A DNA stretch of 33,930 nt, from contig CAIVGA010000058.1 in the NCBI GenBank assembly GCA_903905325.1, positions 1 to 33,930 of the forward strand, in the 5' to 3' direction. The notes under the pieces were generated by a model that saw only the letters and a program-made list of their open reading frames with translations, made no database searches and was not told where the DNA came from. Both the position numbers and the translations under genes were made by a program. Source of the stretch: an uncultured bacterium (GTDB lineage Bacteria > Patescibacteriota > Minisyncoccia > Phycocordibacterales > PALSA-1337). Below are positions 9,123-18,519 of this stretch, in pieces (position 1 is the stretch's first letter; each line of letters opens with the position of its first letter).

Positions 9123-9968
9123 TTATCGGCGAGCTCCACCACCGCGATGCATTGCCGCCATTTTTCGGAAGGAATCAGCGGCACTAGCCTGGTCATCGCG
9201 AATCGTGTGACCTGTCAGCTTTATGAAAGCATCTTCCAAAGATTCGGCACCGGCTTTCGCGATAATTCCGTCAACCGTGTCATTGGCAATAAGTTTTCCG
9301 TTATCAATAATCACAACCTGATCGGCGGCACGTTCAACTTCGTCCATATAATGCGTCGTGAAAAAAACTGTGAGACCACGTTCTTTGTTGAGCTTCTTTA
9401 TATATGACCAGATATGATTGCGTGTTTGCGGATCTAGACCAACAGTCGGCTCATCGAGGAATAAAATAGCTGGTGTATGAAGTAATCCACGAGCAATCTC
9501 CAATCGACGTTTCATGCCTCCAGAAAATCTTTTGACCAAATCATCTTTGCGATCCCATAGTTCCACGAAATTCAACATTTCATGAATTTTTTCTGGTGTC
9601 TGACTCCTTGGAACTCCATAAAGTCCAGCATGGAAAAACATATTCTCATAAGCAGTAAGCTCATCGTCGAGACTAGGGTCCTGAAAAACAATACCAAATG
9701 ATCTGCGAGCTTCGAGTCCATGCTTCACAGGATCAATACCATTCACGGTGATAGTGCCAGAAGTAGGATTGACCAAAGTAGTAAGCATCTTGATCGTCGT
9801 GGTCTTCCCTGCGCCGTTTGGTCCAAGAAAAGCGAAGGTGCTACCAGCTTTTACTTCAAAAGAGATATCGTTGACTGCAGTAAGTTTATCGTAAGTTTTG
9901 GTGAGGTTTTTGACAGAAATAGCCAGGTTACTTGGCTTGGCCTGGTTTACGGAGTTTTCTGGATTCAT
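9123..9968 (-). CDS. ABC transporter ATP-binding protein (DrrA-like)
   Basis: Walker A GPNGAGKTT, signature FSGGMKRRLEIARGL, Walker B ILFLDEPTVGLDPQTR. Confidence 0.95.
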   Translation of the reverse strand: MNPENSVNQAKPSNLAISVKNLTKTYDKLTAVNDISFEVKAGSTFAFLGPNGAGKTTTIKMLTTLVNPTSGTITVNGIDPVKHGLEARRSFGIVFQDPSLDDELTAYENMFFHAGLYGVPRSQTPEKIHEMLNFVELWDRKDDLVKRFSGGMKRRLEIARGLLHTPAILFLDEPTVGLDPQTRNHIWSYIKKLNKERGLTVFFTTHYMDEVERAADQVVIIDNGKLIANDTVDGIIAKAGAESLEDAFIKLTGHTIRDDQASAADSFRKMAAMHRGGGARR

Positions 9969-10008
9969 AAGTATACATACTAGCAGAAATAGCGTTTCGG
10001 TGCATTTA

Positions 10009-10037
10009 TTGACCTTTTATGGCGAAAAGAGTAATGT
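10009..10037 (+). promoter_or_regulatory. sigma70-type promoter TTGACC-N17-TAATGT
   Basis: -35 at 10009-10014, -10 at 10032-10037, 17-bp spacer; about 50 nt leader before the ATG at 10093; SD-like aaagga upstream. Confidence 0.6.
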
Positions 10038-10092
10038 TAAAAACAGAAATGTGATAGTAAAACTTAACTGCAGTGAACCAAAGGAAATAAAG

Positions 10093-10878
10093 ATGAATGC
10101 TGTAAAATTCACAGAGCAGACCGCACGAGAAAATTATATGGATTTGTCGCATAACTCGTACCCAGGACGTGGAATTATCATCGGACAAAATGACGGTGGT
10201 ACTGATATGATTCAGATTTACTGGATCATGGGACGCAGTGAAGGCAGTCGTAATCGAGTTTTCAAAACTGATGGTGGACGTCTCTACACTGAAGTTGCGG
10301 ATCCGAAAAAACATACAGGTGACCCAAAACTTGTCATCTATAACGCTATGCGGAAAATTGGTTTTAACTTCATTGTAAGCAATGGGCATCAAACGGACAC
10401 TATTGCCGAAGAATTGGATGATTTTAAAGTGTCAGCTCGCACTCAAAATCTATCCAATGTACTTGTAAAACCGACAGTAGAAAGACCACATGGTTGGATA
10501 TACGAGCCAGACGCTCCCAACTTCACGCCACGAATCTCTGGCGTCTGCTCGATTGGAGCATATCATCCACTGATTCAACTCGCTATCCTGCGAAAGTCAC
10601 CATGGGATAAAACATGTGATGTTAACTGCTACGAATACCGTTATATCGACAAAGGATTCGGGTATTGCATCACAACCTATACCGGCGATGGTAATCCGCT
10701 TCCATCATTCACTGGTGAACCATTGCTTATGCCACTACAGGGACACAGTGTAGAAATTGGTGAAACGTACTGGCAAACGTTGAACCAAAAAAATCGTGTG
10801 GCGCTTGCAGTGAAAGCCATCAACAAAGAAACCGGCGAGTCTACAATCAAGGTTTGGAACAAATACCAGAAAGTATGA
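10093..10878 (+). CDS. IMP cyclohydrolase-family protein (PF07826, PurO-like)
   Basis: SYPGRGIIIG, IYWIMGRSEGSRNRVF, FIVSNGHQTDTI, YEPDAPNFTPRISG as recalled for the IMP cyclohydrolase family; ATG 10093 follows a SD-like AAAGGA. Confidence 0.85.
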   Translation: MNAVKFTEQTARENYMDLSHNSYPGRGIIIGQNDGGTDMIQIYWIMGRSEGSRNRVFKTDGGRLYTEVADPKKHTGDPKLVIYNAMRKIGFNFIVSNGHQTDTIAEELDDFKVSARTQNLSNVLVKPTVERPHGWIYEPDAPNFTPRISGVCSIGAYHPLIQLAILRKSPWDKTCDVNCYEYRYIDKGFGYCITTYTGDGNPLPSFTGEPLLMPLQGHSVEIGETYWQTLNQKNRVALAVKAINKETGESTIKVWNKYQKV

Positions 10879-10925
10879 GCCAAATGGCTCCGACAAGTGT
10901 TCATTCTCAAGAAATCGATGTTCAA

Positions 10926-10956
10926 GACCCTCGCGCCCTCGGCGATGGTCTTTTTT
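10926..10956 (+). terminator. intrinsic terminator of the IMP cyclohydrolase gene
   Basis: GACCcTCGC-gccctcg-GCGAtGGTC followed by TTTTTT. Confidence 0.75.
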
Positions 10957-10964
10957 ATTTCCAT

Positions 10965-12710
10965 TTATTTCACAATATGCTCAAACGCAAACTTGAACGT
11001 ACCACCATCTTTCCCGCCTCCTCCACTATCTTTTTCACTACCAGCGACTTTTTTGCCAGGATTAAAAATTCCACGTGGATCCCAAATCTTTTTCACTTCT
11101 TCAAAAAGTCCGTAAACTCGATCACCATATTGCATCTTCACAAAAGGTGTACGAATAATACCGTCATTGTGCTCACCAGTGATGGAACCATTGAATTCGT
11201 GCACTAACTTATAAACTTTAACTGACAATTCCTCAATAGTTTTATGAGCCGATGGATTATGTAAATTCATAAGTGGAATAATATGGAAATTTCCATCACC
11301 CACGTGTCCAGCGATCGTGTAAGTCAAATGTTTATATTGATCCAAAATTCCGTACAAAAGTGGCAGAAATCCTGGCAAAAGCTCTGGACGTACAACAAAA
11401 TCATCTATAAATGGAGCCGTACGAAGCTCTTTTACATGCTGACGCAACATATTGAAACTCTCACGACGTATTGTCCAATATTTTTCCGCATCAGAGGCCG
11501 AACTAGTAACACGTGACTCGACCTTACGTTTGTAATTTTGATTGCCACTTGGGTTTTCATTCTCCCATTGTACTAACGATTCGTGTGCTTCAGTCGCCTT
11601 CTTTAACGCTTCTTCTTCAGTATTACCTGTGAACTCGGCCATCAAGACCATTTTCGGAACACCACCACGTAGAACTGCCAAAGCTTCTGGTAGGAATTTG
11701 AAAGCCATAGAAATAAAATTCCCTTTCATTTTCTTTATCAGAGATGGCAAGAATTTCAAAGCAACACGAAAAGTATGATCATCATAAGATTCGAAGCTCT
11801 CTGGTTTAAACTTCATAACATGAGTGGCGATATCACCCAACTGTTTCATGTCTTTCAAGAAAATTATCAGAAGACGCGAAAAAGGTTTTGGTTTAATCAG
11901 GCCAAATTCTATCTCTGTCACAAGACCGAGCGTCCCTTGCGAACCAACGATCATTTTTGTTAAATCGAAAACTTTCTCAGTACCATCAAATTTTCCTGCA
12001 CCGTTAATTTTTGGCCTATCATACATAACATTCCACAGATAATAACCACAGGAATTTTTTGTGACAGTTGGTTTGGCATGCATAATCACTTCATAATTGT
12101 TCACTATAAGCTCGTGCATCTTACGATATATTTCACTTTCGAAACTTGGAAACTTTTTGTGCTGTTCTAGCTCAGCGAGCGTCATTGGTGCAAATTCATG
12201 CTCCTTACCATCGGCTGTAACCATTTTCAATCTATGAACATATTTTTCCGTCTTTCCATAGGTTAAAGTTTTTTCACCACCAGAATTGTTCGCCACCATT
12301 CCTCCAACAGTACACAGCTCTCGTGAAGCTGGAAAACTTGGCAGAATAACACCACCTTTAGCTAGAGTAGCTTTATCAAAATCACGATAATAAACGCCGG
12401 GCTCTACAACAGCGTAAGCATTTTCGACATGTTTGATCTGATCAAAATGTTTTGTAAAATCAACAATAACAGAATTTCCCAACGGTCCGCCACTCATATC
12501 TGTACCAGCCGAGCGCGCTGTGAGATTTATACCAGAATGATTATTCGCATAATTGACTAGAGCTTCGACATCCTTGGCATCCTTTGGTGAAACTAATGCT
12601 CGTGGCTCTACCTCGAAAATACTGGCATCATGAGAAACTCGATCTAGAGTATTTTGAAAGACATCAACTTCACCGGATATGACTTCTGAAAGTTCAGAAA
12701 ATAATGACAT
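10965..12710 (-). CDS. FAD-binding oxidoreductase, GlcD/D-lactate dehydrogenase-like
   Basis: PP-loop region (VNYANNHSGINLTARSAGTDMSGGPLG), TVGGMVANNSGGEKTLTYGKT, C-terminal HVGDGNFHIIPLM...GEHNDGIIRTPF...IFNPGKKV. Confidence 0.9.
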   Translation of the reverse strand: MSLFSELSEVISGEVDVFQNTLDRVSHDASIFEVEPRALVSPKDAKDVEALVNYANNHSGINLTARSAGTDMSGGPLGNSVIVDFTKHFDQIKHVENAYAVVEPGVYYRDFDKATLAKGGVILPSFPASRELCTVGGMVANNSGGEKTLTYGKTEKYVHRLKMVTADGKEHEFAPMTLAELEQHKKFPSFESEIYRKMHELIVNNYEVIMHAKPTVTKNSCGYYLWNVMYDRPKINGAGKFDGTEKVFDLTKMIVGSQGTLGLVTEIEFGLIKPKPFSRLLIIFLKDMKQLGDIATHVMKFKPESFESYDDHTFRVALKFLPSLIKKMKGNFISMAFKFLPEALAVLRGGVPKMVLMAEFTGNTEEEALKKATEAHESLVQWENENPSGNQNYKRKVESRVTSSASDAEKYWTIRRESFNMLRQHVKELRTAPFIDDFVVRPELLPGFLPLLYGILDQYKHLTYTIAGHVGDGNFHIIPLMNLHNPSAHKTIEELSVKVYKLVHEFNGSITGEHNDGIIRTPFVKMQYGDRVYGLFEEVKKIWDPRGIFNPGKKVAGSEKDSGGGGKDGGTFKFAFEHIVK

Positions 12711-12719
12711 ATTCGTTCT

Positions 12720-12725
12720 ATTATA
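12720..12725 (-). promoter_or_regulatory. -10 box TATAAT, 9 nt before the FAD oxidoreductase ATG
   Basis: Reverse complement TATAAT-AGAACGAAT-ATG. Confidence 0.45.
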
Positions 12726-12740
12726 GCGCAAAATTAGGAG

Positions 12741-12746
12741 TATAAT
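12741..12746 (+). promoter_or_regulatory. -10 box TATAAT, 6 nt before ATG 12753
   Basis: TATAAT-atgttt-ATGAAAAAG. Confidence 0.5.
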
Positions 12747-12752
12747 ATGTTT

Positions 12753-13493
12753 ATGAAAAAGCATCACTGGACCATAGGACTTGGCATTATCTTCGTACTA
12801 ATATTGTTTGCAATATTTGTTGCAAGACCACATTTGGTTACAGCCCCAGAACAAACACATATCATTCCCCTTTCAATAGAGTCTATAAAAGAAACCTCTT
12901 CAACCACTCCGAGTGTATCCATAGAATATCCACAATTTACCGGTCTAGATAAGTTCAACAAAACAATTAGAGATGCTGTTCTTGGTCGCTTAGCTAATTT
13001 TAGAAAAGAAGCGTCAGAAAATTCCGCAGCTCGTCTCGCAACGGCTGACCCAAAAGCAAATATTCCAGACAATGCATATTCATTCATTACTACTTGGCAA
13101 ATAGGACAAATTAACAATCACTACATTAGCTTTATTATACGTTTTGACTCATTCGTTGGTGGCGCAAATGACATTCAAGAAGTTCAGACTTTTAACTATG
13201 ATTTGATTGGGCAGAAGATAATTAATCTCGGTGATTTATTTCAGAACGATTCCAAATATCTTGCGACTTTGTCTACACAAATCCGTGCTCAACTTACTAA
13301 CACATTGAAGTCAGAAGCTAATGGTGATATCGAAACCGACATGCTCAATTCCGGTACTGAACCATTAGCCGAAAATTTCCAAAACTTTACTTTCAATGAT
13401 TACTCGATAACATTTTATTTTCCAAAGTATGCAGTAGCACCAGGATCTTTTGGAGAACAACAAGTTGTAATACCAAAAAGCGCAGTTCAATAA
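12753..13493 (+). CDS. TM-anchored DUF3298/DUF4163-like (RsiV/PdaC-type) extracytoplasmic protein
   Basis: N-terminal TM; FVGGANDIQEVQTFNYDLIGQKIINLGDLFQNDSKYLATLS; YSITFYFPKYAVAPGSFGEQQVVIP. Confidence 0.75.
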   Translation: MKKHHWTIGLGIIFVLILFAIFVARPHLVTAPEQTHIIPLSIESIKETSSTTPSVSIEYPQFTGLDKFNKTIRDAVLGRLANFRKEASENSAARLATADPKANIPDNAYSFITTWQIGQINNHYISFIIRFDSFVGGANDIQEVQTFNYDLIGQKIINLGDLFQNDSKYLATLSTQIRAQLTNTLKSEANGDIETDMLNSGTEPLAENFQNFTFNDYSITFYFPKYAVAPGSFGEQQVVIPKSAVQ

Positions 13494-13550
13494 CCGCGCT
13501 TTGGTAGAATTATTATTCTTACTGTTCTAATTACAGAGCAGGTTGGTAAA

Positions 13551-13943
13551 CTAAAAGCCAAATGGATACATCCACATTGCTTGAGTGATACCTAACATTA
13601 TTAAAAGTGAGGCGGCTAGAGCAACGTTCTTCATAAAGTTCACCGACTCACCCATTTTTGCTTGAGTATCTGTGACAGTCCAATAAGCATGCATTTTGAA
13701 TGAAACACCAACCAAGAAGATAACCAGAAGAATAATACCAATAGTTGTATACAAACCGAGAATGATAGAGAAACCGCCAAGTAGAGCCAAGATACCAGTT
13801 CCAATAACAGCTACTTTTGCTGAAGGAACATTTTTTGATCCTGCATAACCAGCTAGCATATCTACATGTTTGATATGATTAAACGCTACACGAAGCCAAT
13901 AAAGTCCGAAAATAATACGTCCGATGAAAAAAGCTATTTGCAT
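13551..13943 (-). CDS. DoxX-family membrane protein
   Basis: Four hydrophobic segments; FFIGRIIFGLYWLRVAFNHIKH; ILALLGGFSIILGLYTTIGIILL. Confidence 0.75.
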   Translation of the reverse strand: MQIAFFIGRIIFGLYWLRVAFNHIKHVDMLAGYAGSKNVPSAKVAVIGTGILALLGGFSIILGLYTTIGIILLVIFLVGVSFKMHAYWTVTDTQAKMGESVNFMKNVALAASLLIMLGITQAMWMYPFGF

Positions 13944-13999
13944 GTTTTTTATAAATTAATTATTAATATTTGCGCGCCAAATTTTGTGTATATATTATA

Positions 14000-15937
14000 T
14001 CACTTCCTACCAGCGCGAAATGCATTGGCAATAGGAATAAAATCTGTCAAGAAATTGTAAGTGGCGGCACCGGCAGGTCCGATAACTCCCCATGCGTGAT
14101 TGATACCAAGTCCAGGAAAGCCAAATATTACCAAAAAGAGACCGGCAAAATTCGTTATACCCCAAATCCAAAAGTTTCCCTTCATTACGCTGTGAGCCTT
14201 ATTCGCAACGCGGATCATTTCTGGCACGCGGTCAAAGTGGTCCTTCATAATAGTGATGTCTGCGGCCTCTATAGCCGCATCAGAACCAATACCCCCCATA
14301 GCTATAGAAACATCAGCCAAAGCCAAGGAAGCAGCATCATTCACACCATCTCCAATATATCCGACGACACCATCGTGATCTTTTTCAAATTTGCGAATAA
14401 AATCAACTTTTCCTTCAGGTGTCATATCGGCATGAAAATGTCGCAAACCTAGTTGGTGAGCAGTAGCCGCAGCTGCGAGTTTATTATCGCCAGTCAACAT
14501 GTGCCATTCCTCTACACCGAGCTGGTGAGTCTCTGCTATTATTTCTTGAACATGTGGACGTAATTCATCCATATATGAAAGCAATCCGATAGCTTCCCCA
14601 TTTACTGACAAACAAACTACACCTCTACCAGCATCTTTTTCATATTGAACATCCTTTTTCAATAAATCAGAAATGTGACAACCTCTTTGCTCCAAGAAAG
14701 TAAGACGGCCCATGAGCAAAGCTTCACTATCATGACTAAACGAAAGTCCTTGACCAGGAATTTCCTCAAGCTCATCAGGAACATGTGGAATAATTTTATA
14801 CAATGCAGCATATTCCATAATCGCACGAGAAACGGCATGCTTGGACTCAGCGGCACCACCCACAAAACGCTTCACAACCTCGTCACGAGACCACATGCCA
14901 TACATTTTTACATCTACAACTTTTGGTCTACCTTTGGTGAGAGTACCAGTTTTGTCAGTGAGAATATATTTTACACGCGCCAACTGCTCCAAAACACTAG
15001 AGCCTTTTATTATTACACCCCTCTTGGCGGCATAAGTAATAGCGGCAGTATATGCAAGTGGTACTGCCACCGCAATATCATCAGCACAAACTACAAGTAA
15101 TACTGATAAGATTTTATGCAAATCAAGTCCACATAAGTACATCGTGACAACAGCGATAATGGAGGCAGAAATATACCATTGAGTAAATTTGTCTGCGACA
15201 CGTTCTGCTTCGTTTTTGTCACGGCCGGCTTGTTCAACCAAAGATACCATGCGTGACAATGTAGTATCTGCGCCAACTTTCTCTACTTTCACAATGACCG
15301 ATCCACTTTCATTCATGGTGGATGTATAGACTAGATCACCAGATTTCTTTGGTACAAGCTCACTCTCACCTGTAAGAGACGACTCGTTGATTTCAGCTTG
15401 ACCAGATACAACCATTCCATCAACTGGTACACGATCGCCGGATTCGATAACTACCAAATCATTGGGTCTGACCTGACTTATATGTACATCTTTGATCTGA
15501 TCACCAACACGAACACGAACCCATTCCACATGATATTTCATGAGGCTCTGTATGGTTTTTTTAGCACGAGCCTCTGTAAGATGATCAAATATACGAGCAA
15601 AAGCCAACATCAAAGTTATAAAAGAAGCAGAAAACCATTCATGGGCTAGTAAAGAAAAAGACAAAGCCACGGTTGCTAGAAGGTCTACAGATAATCTCTT
15701 TGCAGCAAGTGATTTCAAAGCACTAATAACGACTGGGATTATGCCGATGAAAGCAACACCAGCCAAAACTTGGTCCAAATGTCCTCTAACTCCATCTGAT
15801 AAAAAAGAACTAAAGAAAAATAAACTAATCAAAACTACGGCCGTAACTAATATAAGAAAACTATCAAAAACTATGAAGAATCTTTCTTCAAATTGTTCGA
15901 GTGTTGGAAAAAGTTTATTTGTTGGTAATTTCCTCAT
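14000..15937 (-). CDS. P1B-like (heavy-metal type) P-type ATPase with an atypical CAD transmembrane motif
   Basis: TGES, DKTGTLTKGRP, MLTGDN, GDGVNDAASLALADVSIAMG; TM motif reads VVCADDIAVAVP where CPC is expected; no N-terminal metal-binding domain. Confidence 0.9.
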   Translation of the reverse strand: MRKLPTNKLFPTLEQFEERFFIVFDSFLILVTAVVLISLFFFSSFLSDGVRGHLDQVLAGVAFIGIIPVVISALKSLAAKRLSVDLLATVALSFSLLAHEWFSASFITLMLAFARIFDHLTEARAKKTIQSLMKYHVEWVRVRVGDQIKDVHISQVRPNDLVVIESGDRVPVDGMVVSGQAEINESSLTGESELVPKKSGDLVYTSTMNESGSVIVKVEKVGADTTLSRMVSLVEQAGRDKNEAERVADKFTQWYISASIIAVVTMYLCGLDLHKILSVLLVVCADDIAVAVPLAYTAAITYAAKRGVIIKGSSVLEQLARVKYILTDKTGTLTKGRPKVVDVKMYGMWSRDEVVKRFVGGAAESKHAVSRAIMEYAALYKIIPHVPDELEEIPGQGLSFSHDSEALLMGRLTFLEQRGCHISDLLKKDVQYEKDAGRGVVCLSVNGEAIGLLSYMDELRPHVQEIIAETHQLGVEEWHMLTGDNKLAAAATAHQLGLRHFHADMTPEGKVDFIRKFEKDHDGVVGYIGDGVNDAASLALADVSIAMGGIGSDAAIEAADITIMKDHFDRVPEMIRVANKAHSVMKGNFWIWGITNFAGLFLVIFGFPGLGINHAWGVIGPAGAATYNFLTDFIPIANAFRAGRK

Positions 15938-17220
15938 GTAAGTTTCGTAATATCACGCGATGAGAAGATTTGAATCGTCCAATCAAAAGCTATACGAACA
16001 CGCTTCTTCCATGATGCAAATTTAAATAGATAAACCGTACGCCATAGCCACCAAACCCAATGACCATAATGGTCTTTTGAAAAGATCTCTCCTATGGCAA
16101 AAAATTGTCCAACTGAAACCATACTTCCCTTTGACTTGTATTCTAGAGTTTTCAAAGGTTGCTCATGGATGGAAGCCATAATATTTCCAGCTACAATTTC
16201 GGCCTGCTGAACAGCTGCTTGAGCCAGTGTTGGCAATAAACCAGCCATATCCCCCAAGGCAAAAACTCGTTCATCAACGGTTCCGGTCAGGTTTAACCTA
16301 GAATATTCATCAGTAGTCAGACGACCTTTTGTTAAATTTGGTACCACATTAACAAAGTCTGGAATAATAGGTTTGACTCCGGCGGTCCAGATAATAGTTG
16401 CTGAGGAAATCATATCGCTGGATGGGTTCGCTGATGTAGTAACACTCTTATCTCCAGTAAGTGTTACTCCAAGCGATGTAACATTTGTCACGGTGCTATT
16501 CAAACGTAAAATTATACCTTCTGATCTCAACCGTTCTTCAGTGGCGGTACGCAGTTTTGGTGAAAACATTTGTAACAACTCCGAACCAGTGTGCACCAAC
16601 GTAACTTTTACTTCATTATGGCAACAGGTTTCTTCGGTACAATAATACCGTTCAACAATACTATGAACAAATTCATTGAGCTCAGCAACCGTTTCGACCC
16701 CTGTCGGACCTCCACCAACGACCACAAAAGAAAGCAAACGAGCTCGCTCAGCTGGATCTTCTGCCATTATTGCTTCTTCGAAACAATCTATAATCCTAGT
16801 ACGAATACGAACAGCGTCTGACAAAGATTTTAAAGGAAATGTGTATTTTTCGGCACCAGGAATACTATAGTAATTTGTGGCTGCACCTGTAGCCAATACC
16901 AGATAATCATAAGGGAGTGTGTGTCTAGCGCCATTACTAGATATATGAACTCGATGACTAACTGTATCTATTTCTTGAATTGCCCCCTGACACAAAGCTA
17001 TACCTGTATTAATAAAAACTTCACGTAACGGCTCAGCAACACTCATTGGACTAAGGGAGCCAGTCGCTACTTCATGAAGGAGTGGTGTAAAAAGAAAATA
17101 ATTTGTCTTGTTTACAATCGTAAGATCAATCTCGCCTTTTCTTACTCTTGACGCGAGATGCTTGGCAACATAAGTACCACCGAATCCTGATCCAAGTATT
17201 ACAACATGTGGGCGTAACAT
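15934..17220 (-). CDS. type II NADH dehydrogenase-like NAD(P)/FAD oxidoreductase
   Basis: VVILGSGFGGTYVAKHL dinucleotide fold, second fold VVVGGGPTGVETVAEL, VFALGDMAG; C-terminal amphipathic/hydrophobic tail typical of NDH-2. Confidence 0.88.
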   Translation of the reverse strand: MLRPHVVILGSGFGGTYVAKHLASRVRKGEIDLTIVNKTNYFLFTPLLHEVATGSLSPMSVAEPLREVFINTGIALCQGAIQEIDTVSHRVHISSNGARHTLPYDYLVLATGAATNYYSIPGAEKYTFPLKSLSDAVRIRTRIIDCFEEAIMAEDPAERARLLSFVVVGGGPTGVETVAELNEFVHSIVERYYCTEETCCHNEVKVTLVHTGSELLQMFSPKLRTATEERLRSEGIILRLNSTVTNVTSLGVTLTGDKSVTTSANPSSDMISSATIIWTAGVKPIIPDFVNVVPNLTKGRLTTDEYSRLNLTGTVDERVFALGDMAGLLPTLAQAAVQQAEIVAGNIMASIHEQPLKTLEYKSKGSMVSVGQFFAIGEIFSKDHYGHWVWWLWRTVYLFKFASWKKRVRIAFDWTIQIFSSRDITKLT

Positions 17221-17226
17221 GATAAT

Positions 17227-17232
17227 ATTTTA
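17227..17232 (-). promoter_or_regulatory. -10-like box TAAAAT, 6 nt before the NDH-2 ATG
   Basis: Reverse complement TAAAAT-ATTATC-ATG. Confidence 0.4.
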
Positions 17233-17277
17233 CCACATTTAACTTAGAGCACCGAGTCTTACACACAGCTTTCAATA

Positions 17278-18519
17278 CTATTCATACCGAAGTGCTTCGA
17301 TAGGACTCTTTTTTGAAGCCTTTCGCGCTGGGTAACCACCGAAAACCAAACCGATGACAGCAGAAACTGTAACACCGAGAATGGCTCCACTCCACGGAAA
17401 GACGAATTGCCAATTTACACCTAAACCTTTAGACAAACCGAGCGCTATAATAAATGCCAGCAAAGTCCCGAGGAAAATACCCACTAGTCCACCAATAACA
17501 GTCAACATAACCGCCTCTAGCAAAAACTGCTTCAAGATATCACCGTTAGTAGCACCTAAAGCCTTTCGTAGACCAATCTCGCGAGTGCGCTCTGTTACAG
17601 CAACCAACATAATATTCATAATACCAACACCTCCCACAAAAAGTGCAATAGAAGCTACGGCCACCAAAAACCATGTCAGCGAAGTTGTAATCGTGGAAAG
17701 ACGATTGGCAAGATCCTGTTGCGTTTGAACAGTAAAATCATCTTTAGTTGGATCAGTAATATTATGAGACTCCCGCAACGTTCGGTCAATATCATCGGCA
17801 GTAACTGCGACCTTATCATCAGTAACAGATTGGATAATTATACGATTGAAATACTTTGTACCAAGTATATAAGACTGCGTGGTGGTATATGGCAATATGA
17901 TCATATTATCAAAATTAAATAAAGAACCACCACCGGTCGGAGCAAGAACGCCCACAACTTTCAAATTCACTGATTTAACTTTTATTTTTTGACCAATAGG
18001 GTTTTCCGTATCAAAAAGATGCTGAGCAACTTTTGACCCCAAGACGACTACGCTGTTGCGCGACAAAACATCATCCTGATCCCAAAACGATCCGGAATCT
18101 AAATGCATATCAAAAATATCAGCAATTATTTCTGTTGCACCAAAAATATTAACCTGATAAGCGTTTGACCCAAAAGAAGCTGAATCTGCACTAATAACCG
18201 TTGGCATAATTAATTTGAGCCATGGAACATTGGCCTTATTCTCGAGAGCAGTCAAATCTTTCTCTTTAAGCGAATCACTATACAAGGAACTAACATCAGA
18301 TGGCCCAGTCGGTTCGCGTCCAGGAATGATAGCAATAGTATTTGTACCAAGTCCTTGCACCTGTCCCAATATCAACGCCTGTGCGCCAGCACCAAGAGAC
18401 ACAACAAGCATTATGGCAGTGATACCAATAACTATTCCAAAGATGGTCAAAAAAGTTCTAGACCTATTCGTAGAAAGTCCGGTAGTTGCAGTTTTGAATA
18501 AATGACGGTTACTTAACAT
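17278..18519 (-). CDS. ABC transporter permease, MacB/FtsX type (second copy)
   Basis: NRSRTFLTIFGIVIGITAIMLVVSLGAGAQ; GGVGIMNIMLVAVTERTREIGLRKALGATNGDIL; GGYPARKASKKSPIEALRYE. Confidence 0.95.
   Translation of the reverse strand: MLSNRHLFKTATTGLSTNRSRTFLTIFGIVIGITAIMLVVSLGAGAQALILGQVQGLGTNTIAIIPGREPTGPSDVSSLYSDSLKEKDLTALENKANVPWLKLIMPTVISADSASFGSNAYQVNIFGATEIIADIFDMHLDSGSFWDQDDVLSRNSVVVLGSKVAQHLFDTENPIGQKIKVKSVNLKVVGVLAPTGGGSLFNFDNMIILPYTTTQSYILGTKYFNRIIIQSVTDDKVAVTADDIDRTLRESHNITDPTKDDFTVQTQQDLANRLSTITTSLTWFLVAVASIALFVGGVGIMNIMLVAVTERTREIGLRKALGATNGDILKQFLLEAVMLTVIGGLVGIFLGTLLAFIIALGLSKGLGVNWQFVFPWSGAILGVTVSAVIGLVFGGYPARKASKKSPIEALRYE

Noticed and set aside
9898-10092. N-terminal extension of the IMP cyclohydrolase ORF
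   Set aside because: Overlaps the start of the divergent ABC ATPase gene and the promoter TTGACC-N17-TAATGT; ATG 10093 has an SD.
13477-13507. AAAGCGC...GCGCTTT stem-loop over the DUF3298-like gene stop
   Set aside because: Good stem but no clear U-run, so not called as a terminator.
13970-14452. 160-aa + strand ORF
   Set aside because: Antisense to the P-type ATPase gene, whose motifs are intact; no recognisable domain.
15060-15100. CAD motif of the P-type ATPase as a frameshift artefact
   Set aside because: The frame reads cleanly through VVCADDIAVAVPLAY with the expected Pro downstream and all catalytic motifs intact, so it is not an indel.
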